From the NCBI GenBank assembly GCA_949879765.1, contig CATLBQ010000015.1:1-38456 (forward strand): a stretch of DNA of 38,456 bases, in the 5' to 3' direction. A program made the position numbers and the translations under genes. Below the pieces are notes generated by a model, which was not told the origin of the DNA, did no database searches, and worked only from the letters and a program-made list of their open reading frames with translations. Of the stretch, positions 24,128 to 33,207 are shown piece after piece. The stretch is from an uncultured Bacilli bacterium (lineage in GTDB: Bacteria > Bacillota_I > Bacilli_A > ML615J-28 > CAG-313). Each line of letters begins with the position of its first letter. The stretch's first letter is position 1.

Positions 24128-25331
24128 GTTGTTCTCCTAACACGACATTCAAAATAGACATCGTTTTTTCTAACTTTGCTTGGATATTTCTAGAAGCAAG
24201 GGCTTGAATCTGATCTATATTTTCTTCTTTATGTGGTGTACTTTTTCTGCTTTCAGGTAGACTCACCCCACCAATACGGATAATGGAAAGTAATCCATAA
24301 TCTTTTCGCATATAGATAGAGTCTTCTTCTACGGTATAATAGGTGTCCGCAATCAATAAGCGGTACTTCAGTTTCGTAATTGCTAAACTATTAACAGTTT
24401 TAGCTTGTTCTAAATAGACATTTACATCTTCTGAATGAATGTGAGAAAAAATTTCTTCAAATACATATTCCTTTTTGTCTGTTTTGGTATAAGTGCGCAT
24501 ACAGTCTGTTGCCACATATACAGCATTTTGATAATCATAATACAACACAACCCCCTCAGACATACTCATCAACATATCGAGTTGTAAATAGGCATCTTCT
24601 AAATTCGTGCAAGCCGCTTTCACTAATCCTTTTAGTTTTTCTACTACATTGATGTTATCACGATAAAAATAAACATTTCTTGCGACAAGGGTATTTTTTC
24701 GATAAATGGGTTGAATGATTCCTTCGTAGCGAATACACTCTGTATCTAGTTGTTTATCTTGTGCCATGTTTTCTACTTCCATACTGAAACGATAAACATT
24801 GTGCTTACTATTGCACTCTTTGAATTCTGATAAGAATCCCGCCACGTTATTGAGACTAAACTCTTGTTTATTGAGGGTTCGAATATTCATATTATCAAAA
24901 ATAAACTTCCACCCTCGGTTTTGTAAAATCTCTTTTTTCGATAGTTTGGTCAGTTTCAAAATAGAGCCACTACAATCAATGACACGATCTTTGGCATTCA
25001 TTTGTACATAAAAATCATATTCATTATTTTTAATATATTCTGCTGTTTTTTCATGAATGACCTTGTGAGTATATAACAAAAGAGAAAAATCAAACAAGCT
25101 ATATAATAATACCATACTATCTAACACCAAAAATAAGATAATCCAAACTCTAGTCAGTGTAGGAATGCACATTCCCCCTAGTAATAAACCAAAAGAAAGT
25201 ATCCCATCTACTACTTGTTTATTTTCTAATAAACAAACTTTCATTGTATCTAATGCTAGAACAAATACCAAGATAATGACCAAAAATAAAATTTGCGTTG
25301 GCTCAAAATGAGCAAATATAGCTAAGCTCAT
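24111..25331 (-). CDS. Membrane protein with PAS-like sensor region, unknown
   Basis: 406 aa. Three to four membrane segments lie in the first 85 residues. They are followed by a soluble region with two segments that look like PAS folds: about 100-230 (DFYVQMNAKDRVIDCSGSIL, WKFIFDNMN) and about 250-370 (MLMSMSEGVVLYYD..NAVYVATDCM, EEIFSHIHSEDV). The C-terminal tail is helical. There is no GGDEF, EAL, kinase or methyl-accepting motif. It follows cdaA by 5 bases, where cdaR (YbbR), the usual CdaA regulator, is expected. A regulator of CdaA or a c-di-AMP-linked sensor is my inference from position only. Confidence 0.75.
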   Translation of the reverse strand: MSLAIFAHFEPTQILFLVIILVFVLALDTMKVCLLENKQVVDGILSFGLLLGGMCIPTLTRVWIILFLVLDSMVLLYSLFDFSLLLYTHKVIHEKTAEYIKNNEYDFYVQMNAKDRVIDCSGSILKLTKLSKKEILQNRGWKFIFDNMNIRTLNKQEFSLNNVAGFLSEFKECNSKHNVYRFSMEVENMAQDKQLDTECIRYEGIIQPIYRKNTLVARNVYFYRDNINVVEKLKGLVKAACTNLEDAYLQLDMLMSMSEGVVLYYDYQNAVYVATDCMRTYTKTDKKEYVFEEIFSHIHSEDVNVYLEQAKTVNSLAITKLKYRLLIADTYYTVEEDSIYMRKDYGLLSIIRIGGVSLPESRKSTPHKEENIDQIQALASRNIQAKLEKTMSILNVVLGEQHESNH

Positions 25332-25336
25332 ATCTT

Positions 25337-26125
25337 TTACTCCTTTACAATTAAGTGTTGTTCTAATAGTGTTCTTAATCCTTCTAATGATAACTTACCT
25401 GTGATGGTACCACCAATTGTATTGGCTACTTGTCCTGTTTCTTCTGACACAACAATAGTAAATGCATCACTTTGTTCACTAATCCCTATTGCGGCACGAT
25501 GTCTTGAACCATAATGTTGAGGAATATCCTTCTTTTGACTCGGTTGGAAAAAAGCACTAGCACATTTGATGCGATCTCCTCTAATGATGACAGCCCCATC
25601 ATGTAAGGCGGTATTGGGATGAAAAATAGACTCTAACAATTCAAATGTGATTTCCGCATCTAATTCAACGGCACCTTCAATCAAATTATTCAATGTATGT
25701 TCTTTTTCAATGGTAATAATAGCTCCAATTTTTCTACTACTCAAATAATCAACAGACCTCACCAATGTATCGATAATCATCATCTTTGTATCTTCATTGG
25801 TTAAAAATTGTTTGGTTTCTTTCTTTTCCGTTTTTAAAGCGGCATGGGTTTTATACTCTGGTATATAGAATACAAACGTATAAATGGTAGTTAAAATGAA
25901 CATTGCGGCACTGATATAATAGCCTAGTTTTAATCCCATTACCAAACAAATGACAAATAAAACGAATATAGCTACATAGATGACAATCATTGATTTTGAT
26001 TGAACATGTCGACACAAAAAGTGAATCAATAATGCCAATCCAAAAACAAGTATGACCATTTCAATGGCAAAACTAATATAGCCATAACCAAGCGATTCTA
26101 TATATTTTTGTATGGTTTCAATCAT
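25337..26125 (-). CDS. cdaA: Diadenylate cyclase CdaA (c-di-AMP synthase)
   Basis: 262 aa from the ATG at 26125, which follows the ankyrin stop by one base and has AAGGAGAA upstream. The frame is open to 26206, but that part lies in the ankyrin gene. Three membrane helices (about 10-100), then a DAC domain with LHDGAVIIRG (about 172) and GSRHRAAIG (about 205), both catalytic motifs intact. It makes c-di-AMP from two ATP; the messenger controls potassium and osmolyte uptake and wall turgor. The usual cdaA-cdaR-glmM cluster is not present: upstream lies ankyrin, downstream a PAS-like membrane protein. Confidence 0.95.
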   Translation of the reverse strand: MIETIQKYIESLGYGYISFAIEMVILVFGLALLIHFLCRHVQSKSMIVIYVAIFVLFVICLVMGLKLGYYISAAMFILTTIYTFVFYIPEYKTHAALKTEKKETKQFLTNEDTKMMIIDTLVRSVDYLSSRKIGAIITIEKEHTLNNLIEGAVELDAEITFELLESIFHPNTALHDGAVIIRGDRIKCASAFFQPSQKKDIPQHYGSRHRAAIGISEQSDAFTIVVSEETGQVANTIGGTITGKLSLEGLRTLLEQHLIVKE

Positions 26126-26126
26126 A

Positions 26127-26657
26127 TTATCGTTCTTCTCCTTTTTTCTTATAAATTGCTTTTTCCAAAAATGAAACAATATTTTGATTTTTTTCATCTT
26201 TGGCATAATCCATCACGGATAAATTCTTTTCATCTACTAAAAGCACATCGGCTCCTAGTGCTATCAATGTTTTAATCATTTTCTCATCCCCTAAAATCAC
26301 TGCTCGATGGAGTGGTGTTTGTTCAAACTCACCAGGTATATCAATATCTGCACCCGAATAGGCCAAATATTTCACTGCTTTTCGGTTATTTTTTTCTACT
26401 GCCAAATGCATAGGACTCACAAAATGGTCATCACATATATTGGGATTACTCCCTCTTTCAATTAAAAAAGGAAGCAATCGAGCATAATTTTTTTCAATGA
26501 TATAATGAAGTAATGTTTTACCTTGATCGTACTTCATATTTAAATCCAGTTCGTTTTGAAGCATCTTTTTGACCCGTTTTTTATAATATCGCATTGTCTT
26601 TTGCGTATTTTTAATTTCTTGAATCAAAGCAACTGCTTCGGTTTTACTCATACTCAT
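26127..26657 (-). CDS. Ankyrin-repeat protein
   Basis: 176 aa with three to four ankyrin repeats: GKTLLHYIIEKNYARLLPFLIERG (about 48-71), SPMHLAVEKNNRKAVKYLAYSGAD, TPLHRAVILGDEKMIKTLIALGAD and a weaker final one. Helical N-terminus of about 45 residues; no signal peptide. Probably a cytoplasmic binding protein. It overlaps the 1453-aa gene by 4 bases and abuts cdaA, so all three are coupled. A partner among these neighbours is plausible but not shown. Confidence 0.9.
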   Translation of the reverse strand: MSMSKTEAVALIQEIKNTQKTMRYYKKRVKKMLQNELDLNMKYDQGKTLLHYIIEKNYARLLPFLIERGSNPNICDDHFVSPMHLAVEKNNRKAVKYLAYSGADIDIPGEFEQTPLHRAVILGDEKMIKTLIALGADVLLVDEKNLSVMDYAKDEKNQNIVSFLEKAIYKKKGEER

Positions 26658-29600
26658 CCTTTTTTCTCCAATGCCAATTGTTGAATAATCTGATTCACAA
26701 CATCATCATAGTGAGTATATAAATCATGAATATATACCACTTCCACATGCCAACCTCTTTTTTCATACTCTTGATGATAATAGATATAATCATCTACAAA
26801 TGTGGTCGTATGATCCACGCTTTTACCTATAATCATAACCCCAAAAGGTTTCTTTCGTTTGATGATGATATCAAATGAACCAAATCCACTTTCTGCTTTT
26901 ACTTTTTTGTCTCTTAAACTTTGAATCAATAGTTGAGTAATACCTTCTGGTATTTTTTCTTGCATAACATTTTTCCCAATCGTTTGTTGAATAGATTTAA
27001 AAGTCAGTTCATTTTCACTTTCCAAACGATGTTTCAAATAGAATACTTGTACACTGTTGTATACCGCAATAAAATTTTTAAATACCAACTCTTTTTCAGA
27101 GGCTTCTAAATCTCTAAAATCATCATAATAGATATATACATCATTTACATAGCGATTACCTTCTGTTAATGCGTTTAAAATCCGAATGTGATAACATAAA
27201 ATATTACCTATTTCTTCAGGAGAATATAGCTGTATTAATCCTTTTACAATGCTTGTATATGCTTTTCTTCTCGTTGATTCACTAGCCACTAGTACATTGA
27301 TAATGTGAGAAGGATTCGTATAAAACTGATTTAAGATTTGTCCAATAAACGCTTCAAAATGATCCACTTGGATGATATCGCATTGATTATCATATGCATA
27401 AATGTATTGATTATTGTAGCTCCACATATTGTTGAATTTAGAATTCATTTGGATATACCGTCTTTTGTAATCTACTGTACACGCTTTGCCCAATCGTTGC
27501 ATCAATGCATTTGAAACAGAGGTTTGGAATAATTTATCACCAAAAATAATCACCTGTTTACATTCTTGAATCCGGTAATATTTATTAGAAGTAGATAAAT
27601 GAGCATCATCTACAATCACCAAATCAAATGCCGATACATCCAACTGACTATTGAGAATATCTAAATCTGATAAAAAGACTGGGATATTTTTAGATAGCAA
27701 CTTCACAATGTGATTGTAATCATTAAAAGCATACCCATGATTTAAATTTACTTTTTTCCGAATATCTTCTACTTTTTTCTTCAATTCAATCCCATTTTTT
27801 TGGCAATATGCATATTCAAAATCTTGATAATCCTTTAAATATTGTAGTAGCGTTTGAGATGACAAAAGTTCTGGATATTGTGATGCAATGGTACGATAAT
27901 ATCCAAGGAATACACTATACATAAAGCGTTTAGAGATACCTAGTCCATAGGTACAACTTCGAATCCCCGCATACAAATCATTTAAGCGATAATTCAAGAA
28001 TCGTTCTGTTAAGACATTGATGGTCAAAATGGCATCAATTTGATCGACTTTGTTGAGATATGTTTTGAATATTTTGATATTGGCATCAAAACTATTGGAT
28101 TGGAAATCATTTTGACTTCCTTTAAAGCAAACAGAAAACGCCCGAAATGCACTAATCCACTGAGCATACATCGCATCAATATCTTTGATGTCTTCTACAA
28201 GTTGGTTAAAACGCTGATCTGCAAAAAGGGCATTGATATCACAGTTGGGTGATACTTTTTTTAAGAAATCATCATAATGTTCAATGGTTTGACCAATATC
28301 ACTAATAATGGTATCCACACCCTTATAATATTTACCTAAATTTTTCTCATATCGAGGGGCATTGGTTTCTAAATCCTTTTGCAATTGTTGTTGCATTCTA
28401 TCATTTTCAATCAAAGTCACTATATCCTCATAGGTTACAGTATCTTTTTGAATAAAAATACCCTTGATTTCTTGTTTCAATTCAATGACTTCTTTTAAGT
28501 ATAATTGCCACAATTTAATTTTTTCAACTTTGTCCAATATACTTCCATCTACAATATGAATATTGTAATTGCGAAGGCTCGTACAAATACTAGATGTTTG
28601 ATACCCTTCTGATTTGATTTGTGTTAACAATTGATGAATTCCTTGAATATAGTGGTCTTGATATTTACCTTTCTTATATTCATATAATAGTTTTTTCCAT
28701 GCGGGAATAAATTGAAAATTTAAAGTGGACGTAAATTGATTGAACTTTACAAATTGCTCTACAAGTTCAATATCAAATTCCTTTTTTCCAAATACATCTT
28801 GCATAGCTTCTTGTAATACTTCCATTGTGTGATAGTATTTTTTTACATGTTCAATAATTTCTTTCACATCTTGTTTTTCTTTCTTCGCTATTTTGCGATT
28901 GATGTAATGCATCACCAACTGGTCTTGATTTTTTTTGTGTAGCTCACTATCTAAAAAACTCTTGGTTAATTGTTCAAAATGCGTAATAAATCGAGGAAGG
29001 AAAATCACTTCTTCTAAATACTGTAAATAAGCATCGGTAATCGGCTGAACATATTTACTAAATATCATCGGTTGTTCTAAATAACAATCAATCACAAGTG
29101 AATTCAATAGATGTTGATTCAAGAATTGATCCAATTGTGTAAAAAAACTATAACATGAATCGGTGATTTCTTTTAAGCCAAATATCATTTTTAATTGACT
29201 CACTAGTTTCGTTGTTTGGTTGATATTTTGTTCCATGTCTTTGGTTAACAACACCAATTTTTCATCAAACTGAATCAACCGATTGATGAAAATAGCATCG
29301 GTTGTTTCCCAGTTTTCTGCGACATTCAAGTGATCGGCAAGAATCACTTTTAAAATTTTTTCCATTCGTCCGGGAATATAATTGTCAATGGTCGTAGCCT
29401 CATAATATCTAGATAAATTGTATTTGATATCTACTAAACACTGGATTTCACGAAGTGCTTTGAGTGTTTCCCGTCTGGTCTTTTCATCTATCCATTCTGG
29501 AAGTGGACGAACAGAAGCAAAATGATGCACATGAGAAATGGTTTTATACAATTCATGAATGGTTGTGGCTGGCTTAATCCCATATTTGGTCATCGTTTTC

Positions 29601-31015
29601 TTTTCTTTTTGGTACAATTCAATATTGATTTCTTGTAATGTTTCTAAACGCTCAATGATACTTTCTTTGCTGATGTTGTTGCGATAAATTTGTAGACGAT
29701 GCCATACATTTGTGGCATAGGTATCAATCATCTTTAAGGCATCTTCTATTTCAAGTAAATCATGATAAATTCGCTGTACTTCATGTTTTTCAAGCGTCAT
29801 CTCCAAAGGTATAGGCTCTATAGCTGGGTTTTGCTTTTTCAAGATAGCGAGTTCTTCAAAAATGTGTTGAATGGTATAACCATGGATTTTGGTTTGAAAA
29901 TGATTCAAATGATTAAATAATTGGGTAAGTGCATCTAAAGAAAGATTGGGATTTCCTTTATTTTCAATATCCACCTCTGGTCGCTCAATTCTTCGCAGGT
30001 TTCTCGTTAAATTATAAGATAATCCGTCAAACCCCAAATAAGAAATACTTTTTTCTAAATCAAATAAATTATCTAAATCTTGATTAATATATAAAATTTT
30101 TTTCCCTTTCAGTACTTGATCAGCAAGAATGTTTAAAATGGTATGGGTTTTCCCACTGCCAATTCTGCCATCAATCGCAAATTTTTCCCCTTTATTCATC
30201 TTCAATAAAACATATTTTTGATCTAAGTTGGTAGGTAGGATACTTTTGATATCGGTAAAATAATGCTGTACAATCTTCTCTTCAGTTGTCTCAAAGATAG
30301 AGCGTTCTGTTGTCATAAAATCTTGACCTATCAAAATATCTCCATATTCTACATTTCCAATCGTCAAATAGTTGGTAGGATCAACTGTGGTATGAAGGAC
30401 TTCTCCTAAATCCAAGCATAGTTTATCAATGTCTTGTACCGAATAAATTTTCCGTGATACATATTCATCATAGAATCGTTTTTGATAATCAGTTTCATTC
30501 CCACCAATAATTTTGTATTTTGACTTTCTTACATAATCCACTGAATTGGTTTTGTCTTTTTCGATATCTCGAAAATACAATACTGCCAATTCTTTGATAA
30601 TTTTCGTATTGATCATGGGTGCACTGCTTGCCACAATTTCAAAACTTTGGTAATCAAAATCAAAAGGGATAAGCACAAGTGGTGCATATTTTTCACAAGA
30701 TGATTGATCATAATACTTGATTACACCTGCAGTCAATAAAAATTTATATGAGGAATTTTTAAGTCGCAAATTGATCAAATAATTGAGTTGATAATAGTAA
30801 TCACACAACACATCTCCCGTAATCATACCACTACCTTCACTAAGGATTTCAAAGTTCATCAAATCTTGTAGATTGACTTTTTCTCCCTTGATGATTTTAT
30901 TCATCATCTTCATATCTATGGCACCTAGTTCGATATAGTAATCATCTTCTAAAATATTAATCAAATGCATATTACTTGAACGAATATAGTATCTATTGTC
31001 ATTTTTGATTTTCAT
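26654..31015 (-). CDS. Giant DUF4011-like superfamily 1 helicase with decayed nuclease-like C-terminus
   Basis: 1453 aa. The N-terminal 250 residues recall DUF4011 (e.g. SYKFLLTAGVIKYY..., APLVLIPFDF). Walker A GRIGSGKTHTI is at about 281-291. A very long helical, coiled-coil-like insert (about 380-1080) follows, then Walker B LVIVDDAHLS at about 1130 and a motif III-like VIIFGDKLFQTS at about 1155. Motifs V-VI near 1270-1300 are poorly kept and I see no arginine finger of the usual N.A.TRA type. The end (about 1355-1450) has the shape of the Vsr/MTES_1575 PD-(D/E)XK domain: GSFDIIIKRKKPFGVMIIGKS keeps an Asp but lacks the E-x-(K/D) acid. DUF4011-helicase-Vsr proteins are known in phage-defence settings (the type called Hhe). 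Its role here is unknown. Confidence 0.75.
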   Translation of the reverse strand: MKIKNDNRYYIRSSNMHLINILEDDYYIELGAIDMKMMNKIIKGEKVNLQDLMNFEILSEGSGMITGDVLCDYYYQLNYLINLRLKNSSYKFLLTAGVIKYYDQSSCEKYAPLVLIPFDFDYQSFEIVASSAPMINTKIIKELAVLYFRDIEKDKTNSVDYVRKSKYKIIGGNETDYQKRFYDEYVSRKIYSVQDIDKLCLDLGEVLHTTVDPTNYLTIGNVEYGDILIGQDFMTTERSIFETTEEKIVQHYFTDIKSILPTNLDQKYVLLKMNKGEKFAIDGRIGSGKTHTILNILADQVLKGKKILYINQDLDNLFDLEKSISYLGFDGLSYNLTRNLRRIERPEVDIENKGNPNLSLDALTQLFNHLNHFQTKIHGYTIQHIFEELAILKKQNPAIEPIPLEMTLEKHEVQRIYHDLLEIEDALKMIDTYATNVWHRLQIYRNNISKESIIERLETLQEINIELYQKEKKTMTKYGIKPATTIHELYKTISHVHHFASVRPLPEWIDEKTRRETLKALREIQCLVDIKYNLSRYYEATTIDNYIPGRMEKILKVILADHLNVAENWETTDAIFINRLIQFDEKLVLLTKDMEQNINQTTKLVSQLKMIFGLKEITDSCYSFFTQLDQFLNQHLLNSLVIDCYLEQPMIFSKYVQPITDAYLQYLEEVIFLPRFITHFEQLTKSFLDSELHKKNQDQLVMHYINRKIAKKEKQDVKEIIEHVKKYYHTMEVLQEAMQDVFGKKEFDIELVEQFVKFNQFTSTLNFQFIPAWKKLLYEYKKGKYQDHYIQGIHQLLTQIKSEGYQTSSICTSLRNYNIHIVDGSILDKVEKIKLWQLYLKEVIELKQEIKGIFIQKDTVTYEDIVTLIENDRMQQQLQKDLETNAPRYEKNLGKYYKGVDTIISDIGQTIEHYDDFLKKVSPNCDINALFADQRFNQLVEDIKDIDAMYAQWISAFRAFSVCFKGSQNDFQSNSFDANIKIFKTYLNKVDQIDAILTINVLTERFLNYRLNDLYAGIRSCTYGLGISKRFMYSVFLGYYRTIASQYPELLSSQTLLQYLKDYQDFEYAYCQKNGIELKKKVEDIRKKVNLNHGYAFNDYNHIVKLLSKNIPVFLSDLDILNSQLDVSAFDLVIVDDAHLSTSNKYYRIQECKQVIIFGDKLFQTSVSNALMQRLGKACTVDYKRRYIQMNSKFNNMWSYNNQYIYAYDNQCDIIQVDHFEAFIGQILNQFYTNPSHIINVLVASESTRRKAYTSIVKGLIQLYSPEEIGNILCYHIRILNALTEGNRYVNDVYIYYDDFRDLEASEKELVFKNFIAVYNSVQVFYLKHRLESENELTFKSIQQTIGKNVMQEKIPEGITQLLIQSLRDKKVKAESGFGSFDIIIKRKKPFGVMIIGKSVDHTTTFVDDYIYYHQEYEKRGWHVEVVYIHDLYTHYDDVVNQIIQQLALEKKG

Positions 31016-31063
31016 ATTTTCAACCTCACTAGCAATTGTGTATTATCAGCCACTTTATTATCT

Positions 31064-31091
31064 ATTATATCACTTTTATTTATTTTATCAA
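31064..31091 (-). promoter_or_regulatory. Promoter of the helicase-ankyrin-cdaA-ispDF operon
   Basis: Minus strand: TTGATA (31091-31086), 16-base spacer, extended -10 TGA-TATAAT (31069-31064), about 50 bases before the start. It sits right after the ClpC-like gene's terminator. No later promoter is obvious before ispDF. Confidence 0.72.
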
Positions 31092-31106
31092 AGGAAAATG
31101 GAAAAA

Positions 31107-31131
31107 AAGTAACTATTCGAACTAGTTACTT
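31107..31131 (-). terminator. Terminator of the ClpC-like gene
   Basis: 9-bp perfect stem AAGTAACTA/TAGTTACTT with a 7-base loop and seven Ts on the minus strand. It begins inside the stop codon. Confidence 0.85.
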
Positions 31132-33073
31132 ATCTTGTTTTATTTCTTGTTTCTAATTGGCCTGTTTGTGGATTGTAATAATACTTCCCTTTTTCCAGCA
31201 GTAAACTCTCACAAAAGACCTCTTCTTTTTTATGCTGCGGAATATCTTGAAAGTTGACGATTTGGATAGATTGTTTTTGAAACAATGGAAGAGATGAATG
31301 CTCATGATTTACAGTAGGTAAGGTTTTCAACCGAGGAAATTGGAATAGGGATGCATGATGAGCAGAATGAATAAATCCCGTTGGTTGGTGATGATTTTGT
31401 CTTCCCTCTATAGCAAAAATAGTATTGGTTAAATAAATGGTCCTTCCCTTATTATCCAAAAATGTTTCTTTTTTGAACAATTGATATAAAAATTGTTGAA
31501 TAGACATATGTGCTTGGTCAAAATGCCTAAAATAAACAAATGCCATCGGATAGCGAATCAAGTGTTCGGACAAAAGTCCCCCTTGTTCATATCCTACATA
31601 CCCCTTCACTGAACCGATTAGGTTATTGATCATAATGGGATCTTGATACGTTTCTAAATCTACTTCTAGATACATTTCCGTTTTAAAATGAAATAATTTC
31701 ATTAAATCTGTCATTAAATCTTGAGGTGCAAAATCTGACTCTACTTCTACTACAGCAATGTTATTTGTCTGTAATTTCCATTTACTTTTTTCAATGAATG
31801 CTACATAGTTTTTTTTCAATTCAGGATAATTTAATTTTGCCTTTTTTAATTCAGTTAACGTCAAATGATGAATAGAAGTCATATCCTCAATGGTATCATC
31901 TATCAATGATTGGATATTTTTATCACTTGATTTTTTCCTAGCTCCGACCTCATCCATCACATCAATAGCCTTATCTGGAAAATTGCGATTAACCAAATAG
32001 CTTTTACTTTTTTGGATGATGGTTTGGATATCTTTATTCGTATATTTTACATGATGATAGGTTTCATAACTCCCCTTGATTTCTTTTAAAATATGATAGG
32101 TTTCTTCTTCTGTTGGTTCATCAATAAAGACATTTTGAAACCGCCTAGAAAGTGCTTTATCCTTATCAATATAATGATAATATTCATCTAATGTTGTAGC
32201 TCCAATTAATTTCATATCTGAACGAGATAAATAAGGTTTTAAAATATTGGCTATATCTAACGAACCATCATTAGAACCTGCCCCTACAATATTGTGAATT
32301 TCATCAATAAATAAAATTGCCTTTTTCTTTTTAATATACTCCATGGCTTTGGTTAACTTTTCTTCTAATTCACCACGATATTTGGTTCCAGAAACAATGC
32401 CCCCTAAATCCAGTTGATAAATATCGGTTTGTAAAATTTCCGATAATCCTTCTACAATGGCTGTTTTTCCTACTCCTGCATTTCCTATTAGTAACGGATT
32501 ATTTTTTTGCTTTTTGGACAAAATAAATTGTATCTTTTCTACATAATTACTTCTAGACACAAAAGGGTGAATTTTGGTTGTGGAAGAAAGATGGATTAAA
32601 AATGGATATGGTGCCATTTCTTTGGTCAGTCCTTTTTGTTCAAAAAAGCCAAAGATTTCTTCTATACTTTCTGTGAGTTCATCTAAAACTAAACCTAGTT
32701 TTTCTAACACAATACAGGCAACCGAATCATATTCCTTGAGCATCACATAGAAAATATGTTCATCATATACATAATCACTATTTAAATCTGTTGCTAAATT
32801 TTCTGAAAATAAAATGATTTCTTGAAATTTTTTTGTATATGTTATATCTTGATGATCTGTTTTTCTTAAAATGACCAATTTCTCAACTGCATGTAATAAA
32901 TCCTCATATTGAATATTTTTTTCTTCTAATAAAAAGTGACAAATGCTGTCTTTTGTTTGATACATGGCGAGTAGAAGGTGTTCACTGCCAACCCATTTTT
33001 TGCCTAAAAGTTTCGCTATCTTTAATGCCTCATCAATCATTTGAATCGCATTCGTACTAAAAGCCTCAAACAT
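31130..33073 (-). CDS. ClpC-like AAA+ protein with an inactive second AAA+ module
   Basis: 647 aa from the ATG at 33073, which has AAGGAGG upstream; the frame is open to 33100. The N-terminal Clp repeat domain (FEAFSTNAIQMIDEAL..., VGSEHLLLAM, 1-140) is followed by a full D1: Walker A GNAGVGKT (about 197), Walker B ILFIDEIHN (about 252), GATTLDEYY and an SRRFQNVFI sensor/Arg segment. The D2 remnant keeps LIGSVKGYVGYEQGGLLSE (about 483) and NKGRTIYLTNTIF, but has no Walker A. Walker B is FVYFRHFDQAH in place of V.LLDEIEKAH. The C-terminal D2 lid with the ClpP-binding loop is replaced by an unrelated tail. It resembles ClpC/ClpA but is about 160-170 residues shorter than ClpC and probably cannot drive ClpP in the usual way. 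It could be a regulatory or adaptor-like unfoldase. A -10 TATAAT lies at 33109-33104. Confidence 0.85.
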   Translation of the reverse strand: MFEAFSTNAIQMIDEALKIAKLLGKKWVGSEHLLLAMYQTKDSICHFLLEEKNIQYEDLLHAVEKLVILRKTDHQDITYTKKFQEIILFSENLATDLNSDYVYDEHIFYVMLKEYDSVACIVLEKLGLVLDELTESIEEIFGFFEQKGLTKEMAPYPFLIHLSSTTKIHPFVSRSNYVEKIQFILSKKQKNNPLLIGNAGVGKTAIVEGLSEILQTDIYQLDLGGIVSGTKYRGELEEKLTKAMEYIKKKKAILFIDEIHNIVGAGSNDGSLDIANILKPYLSRSDMKLIGATTLDEYYHYIDKDKALSRRFQNVFIDEPTEEETYHILKEIKGSYETYHHVKYTNKDIQTIIQKSKSYLVNRNFPDKAIDVMDEVGARKKSSDKNIQSLIDDTIEDMTSIHHLTLTELKKAKLNYPELKKNYVAFIEKSKWKLQTNNIAVVEVESDFAPQDLMTDLMKLFHFKTEMYLEVDLETYQDPIMINNLIGSVKGYVGYEQGGLLSEHLIRYPMAFVYFRHFDQAHMSIQQFLYQLFKKETFLDNKGRTIYLTNTIFAIEGRQNHHQPTGFIHSAHHASLFQFPRLKTLPTVNHEHSSLPLFQKQSIQIVNFQDIPQHKKEEVFCESLLLEKGKYYYNPQTGQLETRNKTR

Positions 33074-33154
33074 GAATTCCTCCTTAACTTTTGCTTGCAT
33101 TTTATTATATGCAAGGCAACATCAAGATAGACTTTTTTTAGTTTTGCTACCTGA

Positions 33155-33183
33155 TTTACTTTTGAATGAGATTATGATACAAT
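33155..33183 (+). promoter_or_regulatory. Promoter of hflX
   Basis: TTTACT (33155-33160), 17-base spacer, extended -10 TGA-TACAAT (33178-33183). Diverges from the ClpC-like gene. Confidence 0.6.
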
Positions 33184-33207
33184 GATAATGAGAAAAGAGG
33201 TGGTTAT

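Noticed and set aside
26126-26206. N-terminal extension of cdaA
   Set aside because: It overlaps the ankyrin gene; the ATG at 26125 has a proper ribosome site and gives the family N-terminus.
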